A DNA stretch of 64,000 nucleotides from an uncultured bacterium (GTDB lineage Bacteria; Bacteroidota; Bacteroidia; Chitinophagales; Chitinophagaceae), in NCBI GenBank assembly GCA_903826405.1, contig CAIKEH010000051.1, forward strand, positions 1 through 64,000, written 5' to 3'. Both the position numbers and the translations under genes were made by a program. Shown piece after piece: positions 43,780-52,220 of this stretch. Position 1 is the stretch's first letter. The number at the start of each line of letters is the position of its first letter. The notes under the pieces were generated by a model, which worked only from the letters and a program-made list of their open reading frames with translations, had not been told where the DNA came from and made no database searches.

Positions 43780-46700
43780 TCAACTGAAAAGATATTCCAC
43801 ATCTTCCCTGCTCAAGCTCTTCACGAACGACGAATCATCCGCGATGAGGTCGCGGGCGAGCAACCTTTTCTTGTCCTGAAGTTGGATGATCTTGTCCTCT
43901 ATGGTGTCCTTGCAGATCATCCGGTACGCGAAAATGTTTTTCGTTTGACCGATACGGTGAGTACGGTCGATCGCCTGTTGCTCCACTGCGGGATTCCACC
44001 AGGGGTCCACGATATAAACATAATCGGCGGCCGTCAGGTTGAGGCCCACGCCACCAGCTTTCAAAGAGATGAGGAATACCCGCACGTTTTCCTCACCCTG
44101 GAAGTGGTTGATCGCCTTCTCCCGGTCGGGGGCGGAAGTGGATCCGTCGAAATATTCGTAAGGAATGCCCAGTTCGGTGAGTTTGTCCCGGATCAGTGCC
44201 AGCATGCCCAGGAATTGGGAGAAAATGAGCGCTTTGTGGTTACTCATGTTTTCGGATATCTCCCTGGCCAATTCATCCAGCTTGATGGAAACATTCGGAT
44301 ATTTCTCCTGCTCGTTCATGATGGCAGGCGAGTCGCATATCTGCCTCAGTTTCATGAGGCCTTGAAGTATGGTGAGCTGTGATTTCTCTATGCCCTGTTC
44401 ACTGATGACGCCGAGGATCCGATTGCGGTAATCATTCCTATAGGCTTCGTATATCTTCCTTTGTTCATCTTCCATTTCACAGAAAAGGATGGTTTCTGTC
44501 TTATCGGGAAGATCCTTGGCCACTTGTTCCTTTGTTCGCCGAAGTATGAAGGGGTAGAGCAGTTTCCTGAGATGGTCCTTCCTGTCCTGTTCCCCGAACT
44601 TGTCGATGGGAGTGGCGAATTCATTGCGGAAGAATTCGACGCTCCCCAACATCCCGGGATTCAAGAAGTTCATCTGGGCGTATATGTCGAAAGTGTTGTT
44701 TTGAAGTGGCGTACCGCTCATGCATAGCCGATTCTTTGCATTTAGCAATGAAGCAGCCTTGGTCACTTTGCTTTGCGGGTTCTTTATGGCCTGGGACTCA
44801 TCCAGTACGACATAGTCGAACGCAATATCGGAAAGCATTTTGATGTCGCTGCGCAAGGTGCCATAGGTGGTGATCATCACCTCATTGTCGATGAAACGTT
44901 GTTTGTCCCGGCTGCGGTCTCCTCCGTGGTGAATGAAGAACTTGAGCTTCGGCGTGAATTTCCTGATTTCATTCTCCCAGTTGAACATGAGGGTGGTCGG
45001 GCAGACGACCAGCGCGCGGAGGCTACCCTGTTTATCCCTCACGAACTGAAGGAAGGACAGGGCCTGAACGGTTTTACCCAGACCCATGTCATCGGCCAGG
45101 ATCCCTCCCCAGCCTACTTCACTAAGGTAGTTCAGCCAGTGGTAGCCTGCAACCTGGTAGGGGCGCAGGATATGTTCAAGTGCCTTTGGAGGATCCACTT
45201 CACTGATGCGGTTGAAGTTGCGGAGACGTTCATATTTTTCCTCGAGCCGGATCATGACCTCTTCCTCACTGCGTGCATCATATAGTTCATCGATCACACT
45301 TAGGTGGTATTTCGATAGTCGCAGCTTGTCCGCCTTTCCTTCACCGACTCGGAAGAGCAGGGAGTATTTTTTCAACCACTCTTCGGGCAAAATACCAAGA
45401 GAGCCGTCATTCAGCTGAACGAATTGCTGTTTGTTCGAAAGTGCCCGCTTGATCTCCGCGATGCTCACTTGCTGATCTCCGAAGACGACGTCCACCTTCG
45501 CGTCGAACCAATCCATGCCACTGCTGATGCGTATCTGTGTGGTGGGCTTTGCCGTGTTGAAGCGGAAGTTTCTCAGCACATCGAATCCTACCACGGGCAC
45601 CTGCATCTCCTTCATCGCATCGACGAATAGAAAGAACCAGTTGTTCCTGAGTACATCGCTGCCTTTGAGCACCAAGGATGAACTTCCATCGGGATGGATG
45701 AAATTGGAATGTAGTGCCTCCAGTTTCCGGATGAACTGCAATTCCATGTCCTTGTTGCGATGGATGATCATGACCTTGTCGTCCATCGGGATGGTGATCA
45801 CGTCCTTATCGTTGAATTTGACTTCGTATCCTTTGTAAGAGAAACTCGGCGCAAAGACGAGGTGTTCGCCTTTCTCCTGGAGTTGCAACTTGATGTCCGG
45901 ATCGCCATCACGTACCTCAGTGACCAGTGATTTGTCGAAATCCATCTGGTAGCGGCGACTCAATGGCACTAGAGTACGGTGCAGGTAAACCACCCATTCA
46001 TCCTTATGGACCTTGACCTTTCCATTTTGGAAGAAGGGAGATATGATCTCGATGTCCTCATCACTGTTCCATAGATACATGCTGTTATCATAAAGAACCA
46101 TGAGGCTGCTTCCCCATTCGTTGTCTGTGAGTTCTATGTCCAGTTCGTTGACGCTGGCGGTACATTTCACCTCGAAATTTCTGCCTTGATGGGTGACATG
46201 GAAGGAAGGTACCAGTCTGCCGCTTCCCGCTTTTACGGGGATCAGATTCTTGGTGGTGAATGACTTGCCATCCGGCAGGTAGAAATACAAGGGCTGTTCC
46301 GCTTGTTCAGCGAGAAGCTTACGCAATTTGGGGTAGAGATATTCAACGATCAGCGACTGGGTGTCGGCGGGAAGCCCATCCTCATCCTGATGGATGATGT
46401 TCTCCCAGATTCCGGAGAAAGGGGAATTCCGACTCACATATTTGCTGATCTCGGAAGCGTGGAATTTGCGCAGGGCCTGCAGAAGGACAGCATCACTTTC
46501 TCCCAAGCCCTCGGCAGAAACGAACTTGCCCATGTCGATCTTCTCCACTTTTCCGAGGAAGGCATTTCCGTTCTCTGCCATTTCGCCTATGACGACGTCC
46601 ACCTGGAAACCCGGGTATTGCTTGCAATGGGCATTGAACACCACGCCGATCCTTTTGGAAGGTGGGATGGATATCGTTTCAGGTTCCTTGGTCAATATTT

Positions 46701-47541
46701 CAGGGATGGGTTCGGAGGGTAATGGTCTTGTTCCGACTGCAGGAGGCGCTACGCGTTTGATCGTCGGGTCTAGCACCCTGAGGAAGGGTTTACCTTCTTT
46801 GTAAGCGAATTCGAATTTCTTGTCCCAACCCGCATCCCTTGTGCTCCATCCATAAGCCTCCAGCAATTTGTTCTTTTCTTTCTCAAAATTCCTGATCGTA
46901 TCGAAGTAGTGGGGCCCATATGCGTTGAGCAATTGCAGCAGCACCATGGCCTTATGCAGGCAAAGAGGATGGTTTGGGTCCTCACATTTGCAGGAAGTAT
47001 CGAAATTGCGCTCCTCATTCTTCTGGATGACCACGGGATAATGCACTCCGTCGATGTCCAGATGTGCCTCTACGCGCTCTTCCTTGGCGGAAATGATATT
47101 TGCTTTGATCGTGCGCAACAACTTATCCGCCAGCTCGAAATTCTCGGGGGAGGTGAGCATCCGGATGGTCTTCAGGTCGATCTGTTTCATTTTAACCACC
47201 GTATGTCGTTGGTGGTAGACGATACCCTTCTCACCGAGTATATTCTTGTCCAGCAATTCTTGCAATTGCAGGAGTGCTGCGGCCTCATGTCGGCATATGT
47301 CACCCAGATTATAAGGGCAGGTGCAGCGAAGACTAAGGGTTCGCGGGTCCTTGTATTTCTGTATATGGACCTTGTAATAGGTATTGTAGTTGTCGTCCTT
47401 GACGCGGAACGTTACGGATCCAAGCAGATCATCGTGTTCCAGGAATTCCACATAGCCGATCGCATGGATCTTCTTTCCTCGCCGGATGACTTCGTCCGTG
47501 CCGCTGTTGTATACGAATTTCAATAGGTGTGATAGCGCCAT
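43780..47541 (-). CDS. SNF2-family helicase with two SWIM-type zinc motifs
   Basis: A 1253-residue protein. Two SWIM-like zinc motifs stand at the N-terminus: C73-x-C75...C83-x-H85, and a second at about 183-195 (TSCKCEDPNHPLCLH). A long beta-rich DNA/protein-binding region follows. The C-terminal 470 residues are a Snf2/SWI2 ATPase: motif I DDMGLGKT at about 822, motif II DESQ in VVLDESQAIKN, and the C-terminal helicase lobe with LKAGGVGLNLTAADYVYIVDPWWNPAVEQQAIDRTHRIGQTK. It is predicted to remodel protein-DNA complexes in repair or transcription. The next gene on the other strand ends 4 nt away. Confidence 0.92.
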   Translation of the reverse strand: MALSHLLKFVYNSGTDEVIRRGKKIHAIGYVEFLEHDDLLGSVTFRVKDDNYNTYYKVHIQKYKDPRTLSLRCTCPYNLGDICRHEAAALLQLQELLDKNILGEKGIVYHQRHTVVKMKQIDLKTIRMLTSPENFELADKLLRTIKANIISAKEERVEAHLDIDGVHYPVVIQKNEERNFDTSCKCEDPNHPLCLHKAMVLLQLLNAYGPHYFDTIRNFEKEKNKLLEAYGWSTRDAGWDKKFEFAYKEGKPFLRVLDPTIKRVAPPAVGTRPLPSEPIPEILTKEPETISIPPSKRIGVVFNAHCKQYPGFQVDVVIGEMAENGNAFLGKVEKIDMGKFVSAEGLGESDAVLLQALRKFHASEISKYVSRNSPFSGIWENIIHQDEDGLPADTQSLIVEYLYPKLRKLLAEQAEQPLYFYLPDGKSFTTKNLIPVKAGSGRLVPSFHVTHQGRNFEVKCTASVNELDIELTDNEWGSSLMVLYDNSMYLWNSDEDIEIISPFFQNGKVKVHKDEWVVYLHRTLVPLSRRYQMDFDKSLVTEVRDGDPDIKLQLQEKGEHLVFAPSFSYKGYEVKFNDKDVITIPMDDKVMIIHRNKDMELQFIRKLEALHSNFIHPDGSSSLVLKGSDVLRNNWFFLFVDAMKEMQVPVVGFDVLRNFRFNTAKPTTQIRISSGMDWFDAKVDVVFGDQQVSIAEIKRALSNKQQFVQLNDGSLGILPEEWLKKYSLLFRVGEGKADKLRLSKYHLSVIDELYDARSEEEVMIRLEEKYERLRNFNRISEVDPPKALEHILRPYQVAGYHWLNYLSEVGWGGILADDMGLGKTVQALSFLQFVRDKQGSLRALVVCPTTLMFNWENEIRKFTPKLKFFIHHGGDRSRDKQRFIDNEVMITTYGTLRSDIKMLSDIAFDYVVLDESQAIKNPQSKVTKAASLLNAKNRLCMSGTPLQNNTFDIYAQMNFLNPGMLGSVEFFRNEFATPIDKFGEQDRKDHLRKLLYPFILRRTKEQVAKDLPDKTETILFCEMEDEQRKIYEAYRNDYRNRILGVISEQGIEKSQLTILQGLMKLRQICDSPAIMNEQEKYPNVSIKLDELAREISENMSNHKALIFSQFLGMLALIRDKLTELGIPYEYFDGSTSAPDREKAINHFQGEENVRVFLISLKAGGVGLNLTAADYVYIVDPWWNPAVEQQAIDRTHRIGQTKNIFAYRMICKDTIEDKIIQLQDKKRLLARDLIADDSSFVKSLSREDVEYLFS

Positions 47542-47880
47542 ATGGATGGATCGCCCGGATATTCAGTGAGGAGCGTGCGGATCCTGAACCATGGATCTGC
47601 TGTGCCGTTCACGAAAGGGCAAGTGACAAAAGTAACCGAAAAATCAGCCGACCTGCAGGCTGAGCGGGATTAAAAAAATATACTTTCCCAAGAGGTGAAA
47701 TGAGAAGGGGAATGACTAGCTTTGCGAATTTTTTCAAGGCAGGTGGTGGAGTAGCGTGAGCGGTTTTCTTAGTTTTTACCTGCAAAAGTAGTTTGGTCAC
47801 GGATGCTTCCCCTGTTTTATGAAAGATCATCACGCGGCATAGTTGATGGTCTGGGCGATCTGGATCCTGAAAGCCCCTGA
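47542..47880. other. Intergenic region between the helicase and IlvD genes
   Basis: About 340 nt. I see no confident gene. Two copies of the -7 motif TACTTTTG (47634-47627 and 47790-47783, minus strand) face the helicase gene and may start its transcript. A TAGCTTTG box on the plus strand (about 47719-47726) has no downstream plus-strand gene. An apparent frame at 47609-47884 (minus) is composition noise. Confidence 0.45.
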
Positions 47881-49596
47881 TCAATGGGAATCGCGTGTTA
47901 CCTTATCGCCCGAACCTCCGCGAAGGAAGTCCATGTCCGCGCCCTCGTGCGCTTGCGTCACATGTTGTTGATAGAGCTGCACATAACCTCTTGAGGCCAA
48001 TGGATGCGATGCCATCCATCGGCTACGCCTAGACGCAATTTCCATATCAGGAACCAGCAACTCTAGGCTGCGCGCATCCACGTCCAGGCTGATCAGATCG
48101 CCGTTCTCCACAAGGGCCAGTGTGCCGCCTCTTGCCGCCTCTGGCGAAACATGCAAAATCACGGTGCCGAATCCGGTCCCGCTCATTCTTCCATCGGAGA
48201 TACGGACAAGATCCGTGATGCCCGCTGCCAGCAATTTTTTTGGGAGGCTCATGTTCCCCACTTCCGGCATGCCGGGATACCCTACGGGTCCCACGTTCTT
48301 GAGTACGAGTACACTGTCTTTGTCCACTGGAAGGGTTGGATCGTCGATGCGCGAGTGGAAGTCTTCGATATTCTCAAAGACGATGGCTTTGCCTTTATGT
48401 TTCAGAAGTTCCGGACTGGCAGCAGAAGGCTTCATCACGGCGCCATCGGCACAGAGGTTGCCACGCAGGACTACCAGCCCGGTTTCCTTCTTGAAGGGTT
48501 CATCGAGTGTAGCGATCACATCTTTGTTCCAGATTCTGGCACTTTCGTAATTGTGTTTGATCGACTTTCCGCTAACGGTCAGATTGTCGTGATGGAGTTT
48601 CTCATGAAGAGAACTCATCAGAGCGGGGAGTCCACCGGCATAGTAGAAATCCTCCATGAAGTGCTTCCCTGATGGTTGCAGGTTTGCGATGAGGGGGATG
48701 CCTGCAGAGATTCGGTCGAAATCTGCGAGTTCCAGTGGAACACCGATACGTCCGGCGATGGCGAGCAGGTGTATGACGAAATTGGTAGAACCACCGATGG
48801 CAGCGTTAACGATGATCGCATTCTCAAAAGCCTTTCTAGTGAGTACATGGCTCATGCGAAGATCTTCTTTCACCATCTCCACGATACGTTTCCCGGATAG
48901 CTGTGCGATCACTTTACGGCGACTATCTGCAGCGGGGATAGCTGCATTTTCCGGAAGAGACAACCCAAGGGACTCTACCATGCAGGCCATGGTGGAAGCT
49001 GTGCCCATCGGGGCGCAGTGGCCCTGACTGCGGCACATGCAGGCTTCGGCAACGGTCAATTCCTGTTGTGACATTTGTCCGCTGCGAACTGCATCGCTGA
49101 AACGCCAGATATCACTAGTACCGATGTCGCGTCCTTCATATTTACCCGTGAGCATGGGACCACCCGAAACTACAATGGTGGGCAGGTCCACGCTGGCGGC
49201 GCCCATCACCAAAGAGGGGGTCGTTTTATCGCAACCGCAAAGCAGAACGACGCCATCCATTGGGTTGGCACGGATGGATTCCTCGGTATCCATGCTCGCC
49301 AGATTTCTATAGAGCATGGCCGTGGGCTTCATCAGGGTTTCGCCTAAAGACATCACGGGGAATTCCAAAGGGAATCCTCCTGCGGCGATGACACCTTTTT
49401 TGACCGATTCTGCCAGTTCTCGGAAATGTGCATTGCAGGGTGTTAATTCAGACCAGGTGTTGCAGATCCCGATCACTGGTTTCCCCCTGAACTCTTCATC
49501 CGGGATGCCCTGATTTTTCATCCAGGCTCGATAGATGAATCCGTCCTTGCCTGAGCGGCCGAACCAGTCCTGACTGCGCAAAGTCTTTTCACTCAT
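47881..49596 (-). CDS. IlvD/Edd-family dehydratase (sugar-acid or dihydroxyacid dehydratase)
   Basis: A 571-residue Fe-S dehydratase. It has CNTWSELTPCN, LLCGCDKTTPS and CMCRSQGHCAPMGTAST, the cluster-binding cysteine blocks of the [2Fe-2S]/[4Fe-4S] IlvD/Edd family. The CNTWSELTPCN form and the length resemble pentonate (arabinonate, xylonate) dehydratases more than the branched-chain amino acid enzyme, so it may act on sugar acids. No ilv or pentose genes are nearby to decide. The frame extends to 49617, but MSEKTLRSQDWFG (49596) is the family start. A TGTATTTG box precedes it. Confidence 0.83.
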   Translation of the reverse strand: MSEKTLRSQDWFGRSGKDGFIYRAWMKNQGIPDEEFRGKPVIGICNTWSELTPCNAHFRELAESVKKGVIAAGGFPLEFPVMSLGETLMKPTAMLYRNLASMDTEESIRANPMDGVVLLCGCDKTTPSLVMGAASVDLPTIVVSGGPMLTGKYEGRDIGTSDIWRFSDAVRSGQMSQQELTVAEACMCRSQGHCAPMGTASTMACMVESLGLSLPENAAIPAADSRRKVIAQLSGKRIVEMVKEDLRMSHVLTRKAFENAIIVNAAIGGSTNFVIHLLAIAGRIGVPLELADFDRISAGIPLIANLQPSGKHFMEDFYYAGGLPALMSSLHEKLHHDNLTVSGKSIKHNYESARIWNKDVIATLDEPFKKETGLVVLRGNLCADGAVMKPSAASPELLKHKGKAIVFENIEDFHSRIDDPTLPVDKDSVLVLKNVGPVGYPGMPEVGNMSLPKKLLAAGITDLVRISDGRMSGTGFGTVILHVSPEAARGGTLALVENGDLISLDVDARSLELLVPDMEIASRRSRWMASHPLASRGYVQLYQQHVTQAHEGADMDFLRGGSGDKVTRDSH

Positions 49597-49646
49597 GATC
49601 TCGTATTGCAAATACAATGTACGACAAATGTGTCTTCGGGATGGGG

Positions 49647-50387
49647 TCAGGGCAGCTTGTTGACCAGACGCAATCCGTCGAATACTGGGAGTATGTTCGC
49701 TCCGTCGGGAGTAAGGCAGTAACGGATGTCCTTCTCCAAGCCATAGTTCATCAACCGATGATAGTGGGATGCATCCTGATCTCTCATGTATCCGAAAAGA
49801 TCATCCTTGGCCAAACGATATAGGGAATGTGCCATATGAGAGGAATCACAATTCATGGTGAATGCTTTGCCGATGCGGTCGATAACGGCGCCTGCAAAAA
49901 GGGTGTCTTCCAAATTCACCCGGTCTTTCCAGGCTGCACAGCCGAGTAGGACGTTCTTGTTGCTGGCCAACAGATGTGTGCATACGGCGGAAAGGTTAGG
50001 GAACGATCCAGTGATGATCTCCCCAGCTCCTTTTTCCAGAGCCATGTGCAGGAGTTTGGTTCCATTGGTGGTGGTGAGTACCAGGGTGCGTCCCCGGACG
50101 AAATCGGTAGGATATTCGAAAGGGGAGTTTCCATGAGCAAGTCCCTCAGCCACACGGCCATCCCTTTCACCAGCAGTGATGCTATCGGGCAATGTCTGAC
50201 CCAATTGTATGGCTCCGCTGACCGTATCCACTGGAATCACGGAAGCCGCACCATTGTAAAGTGCCGTGGTGATGGTGGAAGTGGCCCGGAGCACATCAAT
50301 GATGACGACGATGCTATCGGTCACGTCGTAAAGATGAAGCAATGCGGGACTAAGTATGGTATGAAGAGAGGGTCTGTTGGAGGTCAT
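49647..50387 (-). CDS. comB: 2-phosphosulfolactate phosphatase-like protein ComB
   Basis: A 246-residue ComB family phosphatase. VVIIDVLRATSTITTALYNGA, GERDGRVAEGLAHGNSPFEY and VLTTTNGTKLLH are the family blocks. ComB releases sulfolactate from (2R)-phospho-3-sulfolactate, a step in coenzyme M synthesis in archaea. Bacterial members occur without the rest of that pathway, so the true substrate is uncertain; sulfonolipid-related metabolism is one idea. The frame extends to 50444, but the ATG at 50387 is preferred. It is the third gene of a run starting with gcvT. Confidence 0.85.
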   Translation of the reverse strand: MTSNRPSLHTILSPALLHLYDVTDSIVVIIDVLRATSTITTALYNGAASVIPVDTVSGAIQLGQTLPDSITAGERDGRVAEGLAHGNSPFEYPTDFVRGRTLVLTTTNGTKLLHMALEKGAGEIITGSFPNLSAVCTHLLASNKNVLLGCAAWKDRVNLEDTLFAGAVIDRIGKAFTMNCDSSHMAHSLYRLAKDDLFGYMRDQDASHYHRLMNYGLEKDIRYCLTPDGANILPVFDGLRLVNKLP

Positions 50388-50465
50388 GTTGTGGAAGTCA
50401 TGGTTTCTTCGGTGATACCTCAACGAGGTTGTTTCCGGGTGCAAGTTTACTGAAATGCCAGGAGA

Positions 50466-50948
50466 TCAGGTCAGTCCAGCCAATACTGCCTTCCATTTTT
50501 CTGACTCGGCATATAGGCGGATGAGCTCAATACGCTTTTTGACGAGCATATCCAGATATCCCTTGAGTGCGAACTTTGCAGCGATGCGGCCAATGAGGTC
50601 TCTTGGGCCATCAGCCTCGATGAGGTCGATCATGATGGTGCCGTTTTCGGTGGGCTTGAAATGGTGTTCATGCTTGTAAACCGTCATGTCTCCCTTGACC
50701 AGTTCCTCATTGAAGCAGGTTCGTCCATCCATATCAGTTATCCGTACCCTCATGATCCTGCTGCGTCCCAGATTTCGTGAATGGTAAGTCAGCACATCGC
50801 CCGATTGGAACAACAAATTGCTCCCGCCAGAGTTCGCCTGAGCGGGAGTTCCCAGCATGGAGGAACGCAATACGCTCAGATGGCGGCTTAGGTCATAGAC
50901 CCGTTGCATGGGTGCTTCAATGAATGTAGTGATATGGATGCTGACCAT
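50466..50948 (-). CDS. SRPBCC-fold ligand-binding protein
   Basis: A 160-residue START/SRPBCC (Bet v 1-like) protein. It opens with IHITTFIEAPMQRVYDLSRHL, the usual first strand and helix, followed by a long antiparallel sheet (TYKHEHHF... GTIMIDLIEA) and a C-terminal helix with many charged residues. This fold encloses a hydrophobic pocket, but the ligand is unknown. There is no signal peptide. It follows gcvT by 20 nt in the same direction. Confidence 0.75.
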   Translation of the reverse strand: MVSIHITTFIEAPMQRVYDLSRHLSVLRSSMLGTPAQANSGGSNLLFQSGDVLTYHSRNLGRSRIMRVRITDMDGRTCFNEELVKGDMTVYKHEHHFKPTENGTIMIDLIEADGPRDLIGRIAAKFALKGYLDMLVKKRIELIRLYAESEKWKAVLAGLT

Positions 50949-50968
50949 GGCGTTAGGGATATATTGTG

Positions 50969-52060
50969 TCAGGATTGGACGAAGGGGGGGCGAACCACTT
51001 TGGCCTTGATGAGTTTGTCTCTGATCTCGATCCAGATCTCGGTTTCGGGAGTCGACAGGTCGGCCAAGACATAGCCCATGCCAATTGCTTTTCCGAGAGT
51101 GGGGGATTGTGTGCCAGAGGTCACTTTGCCCACGAGGTTGCCTTCTGAGTCCTTGATGCGGTAGTCGTGACGGGGGATACCTTTGTCGATCATTTCAAAT
51201 CCCACCAGTTTCTTCTCTACACCATTGGACTTCTGTTTCTGAAGGTATTCTGAGGCGGTGAAAGATTTGGTGAATTTGGTGATCCAGCCGAGGCCCGCCT
51301 CAAGGGGGGTCGTGAAATCATCAAGGTCATTACCATAGAGGCAATAGCCCATCTCCAGACGGAGTGTATCTCTTGCGCCAAGTCCGATGGGTTTCATGCC
51401 TGTTGGGGAGCCTTGTTCAAAAATGGCATCCCATATTGTCTCACAGGCACCGTCCTTGTCCTCGAAATAGATCTCGACGCCACCGGCACCCGTGTAACCG
51501 GTTGCGCTGACCAAGACGTTGTCTACTCCGGCGAAACGACCCTTTACGAATGTGTAATATTTCAGGTTGAGGATGTCCATGTCGGTGAGAGGCTGAAGGA
51601 TACGTGTGGCATTGGGCCCCTGTATCGCTAAGAGCGCGGTCTTTGATGAGATATTGTGCATCTCTACCTGCTTCGTGTTGTGACGGCTGATCCATTCCCA
51701 GTCCTTCTCTATGTTGGAGGCATTGACCACCAGCATATAAACCTTATTCTCTTCGATGCAATAGACGAGAAGGTCGTCGACGATACCGCCATTTTCATTG
51801 GGGAGGCAACTGTATTGCGCTTTTCCTTCGGTGAGCTTGGAAGCGTCGTTCGAAGTGACACGCTGTATGAGGTCGAGCGCATTTTCCCCTTTCAGGACGA
51901 ACTCACCCATGTGGCTCACATCAAAAACACCAGCGTTGGTGCGTACGGTATGATGCTCATCGTTGATCCCGGAATAGGAGATGGGCATGTTGTATCCTGC
52001 GAATTCGGCCATCTTGGCGCCGAGTGCGATATGCTTGTGGGTGAATGGGGTTGGTTTCAT
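50969..52060 (-). CDS. gcvT: Glycine cleavage system aminomethyltransferase GcvT
   Basis: A 363-residue T-protein that passes the methylene group of glycine to tetrahydrofolate. The residues MSYSGI-like start ([30 protein letters not shown]), VNASNIEKD and [17 protein letters not shown] are present, and GWITKF and PRHDYRIKD follow. It is full length. A TATTTTTG -7 box lies 30 nt upstream. The other glycine cleavage genes (gcvH, gcvP) are not in this window. Confidence 0.94.
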   Translation of the reverse strand: MKPTPFTHKHIALGAKMAEFAGYNMPISYSGINDEHHTVRTNAGVFDVSHMGEFVLKGENALDLIQRVTSNDASKLTEGKAQYSCLPNENGGIVDDLLVYCIEENKVYMLVVNASNIEKDWEWISRHNTKQVEMHNISSKTALLAIQGPNATRILQPLTDMDILNLKYYTFVKGRFAGVDNVLVSATGYTGAGGVEIYFEDKDGACETIWDAIFEQGSPTGMKPIGLGARDTLRLEMGYCLYGNDLDDFTTPLEAGLGWITKFTKSFTASEYLQKQKSNGVEKKLVGFEMIDKGIPRHDYRIKDSEGNLVGKVTSGTQSPTLGKAIGMGYVLADLSTPETEIWIEIRDKLIKAKVVRPPFVQS

Positions 52061-52089
52061 ATGTGCTGCAGCCGTTGTTTCAGACAGCG

Positions 52090-52097
52090 CAAAAATA
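52090..52097 (-). promoter_or_regulatory. -7 box of gcvT
   Basis: TATTTTTG on the minus strand, 30 nt before the gcvT ATG, a full TAnnTTTG match without an obvious -33 box. Confidence 0.45.
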
Positions 52098-52148
52098 AGG
52101 GATTGGCCGCGGGAGGAGATACCTTACAGGCGGGTTGTCAAAATAAAA

Positions 52149-52176
52149 GGGGACTGATGCGAAAGCATCGGTCCCC
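52149..52176 (-). terminator. Intrinsic terminator of the padR-pspC operon
   Basis: GGGGACTGATGC pairs with GCATCGGTCCCC (12 bp, one G-T pair) around a GAAA-type loop. On the minus strand it is followed by TTTTATTTTG. It separates the pspC stop codon (52221) from gcvT. Confidence 0.85.
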
Positions 52177-52220
52177 GTGTCCTATCAATTCAATCTAATG
52201 TAGCCAATTGCGGATATTTT

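Noticed and set aside
43780-47541. Defence system role for the SWIM/SNF2 helicase
   Set aside because: Neighbours are metabolic genes, and no nuclease, methylase or other defence component is adjacent.
47609-47884. 91-codon minus-strand frame between helicase and IlvD genes
   Set aside because: Unusual composition, no domain, and it overlaps two promoter-like boxes in an intergenic gap.
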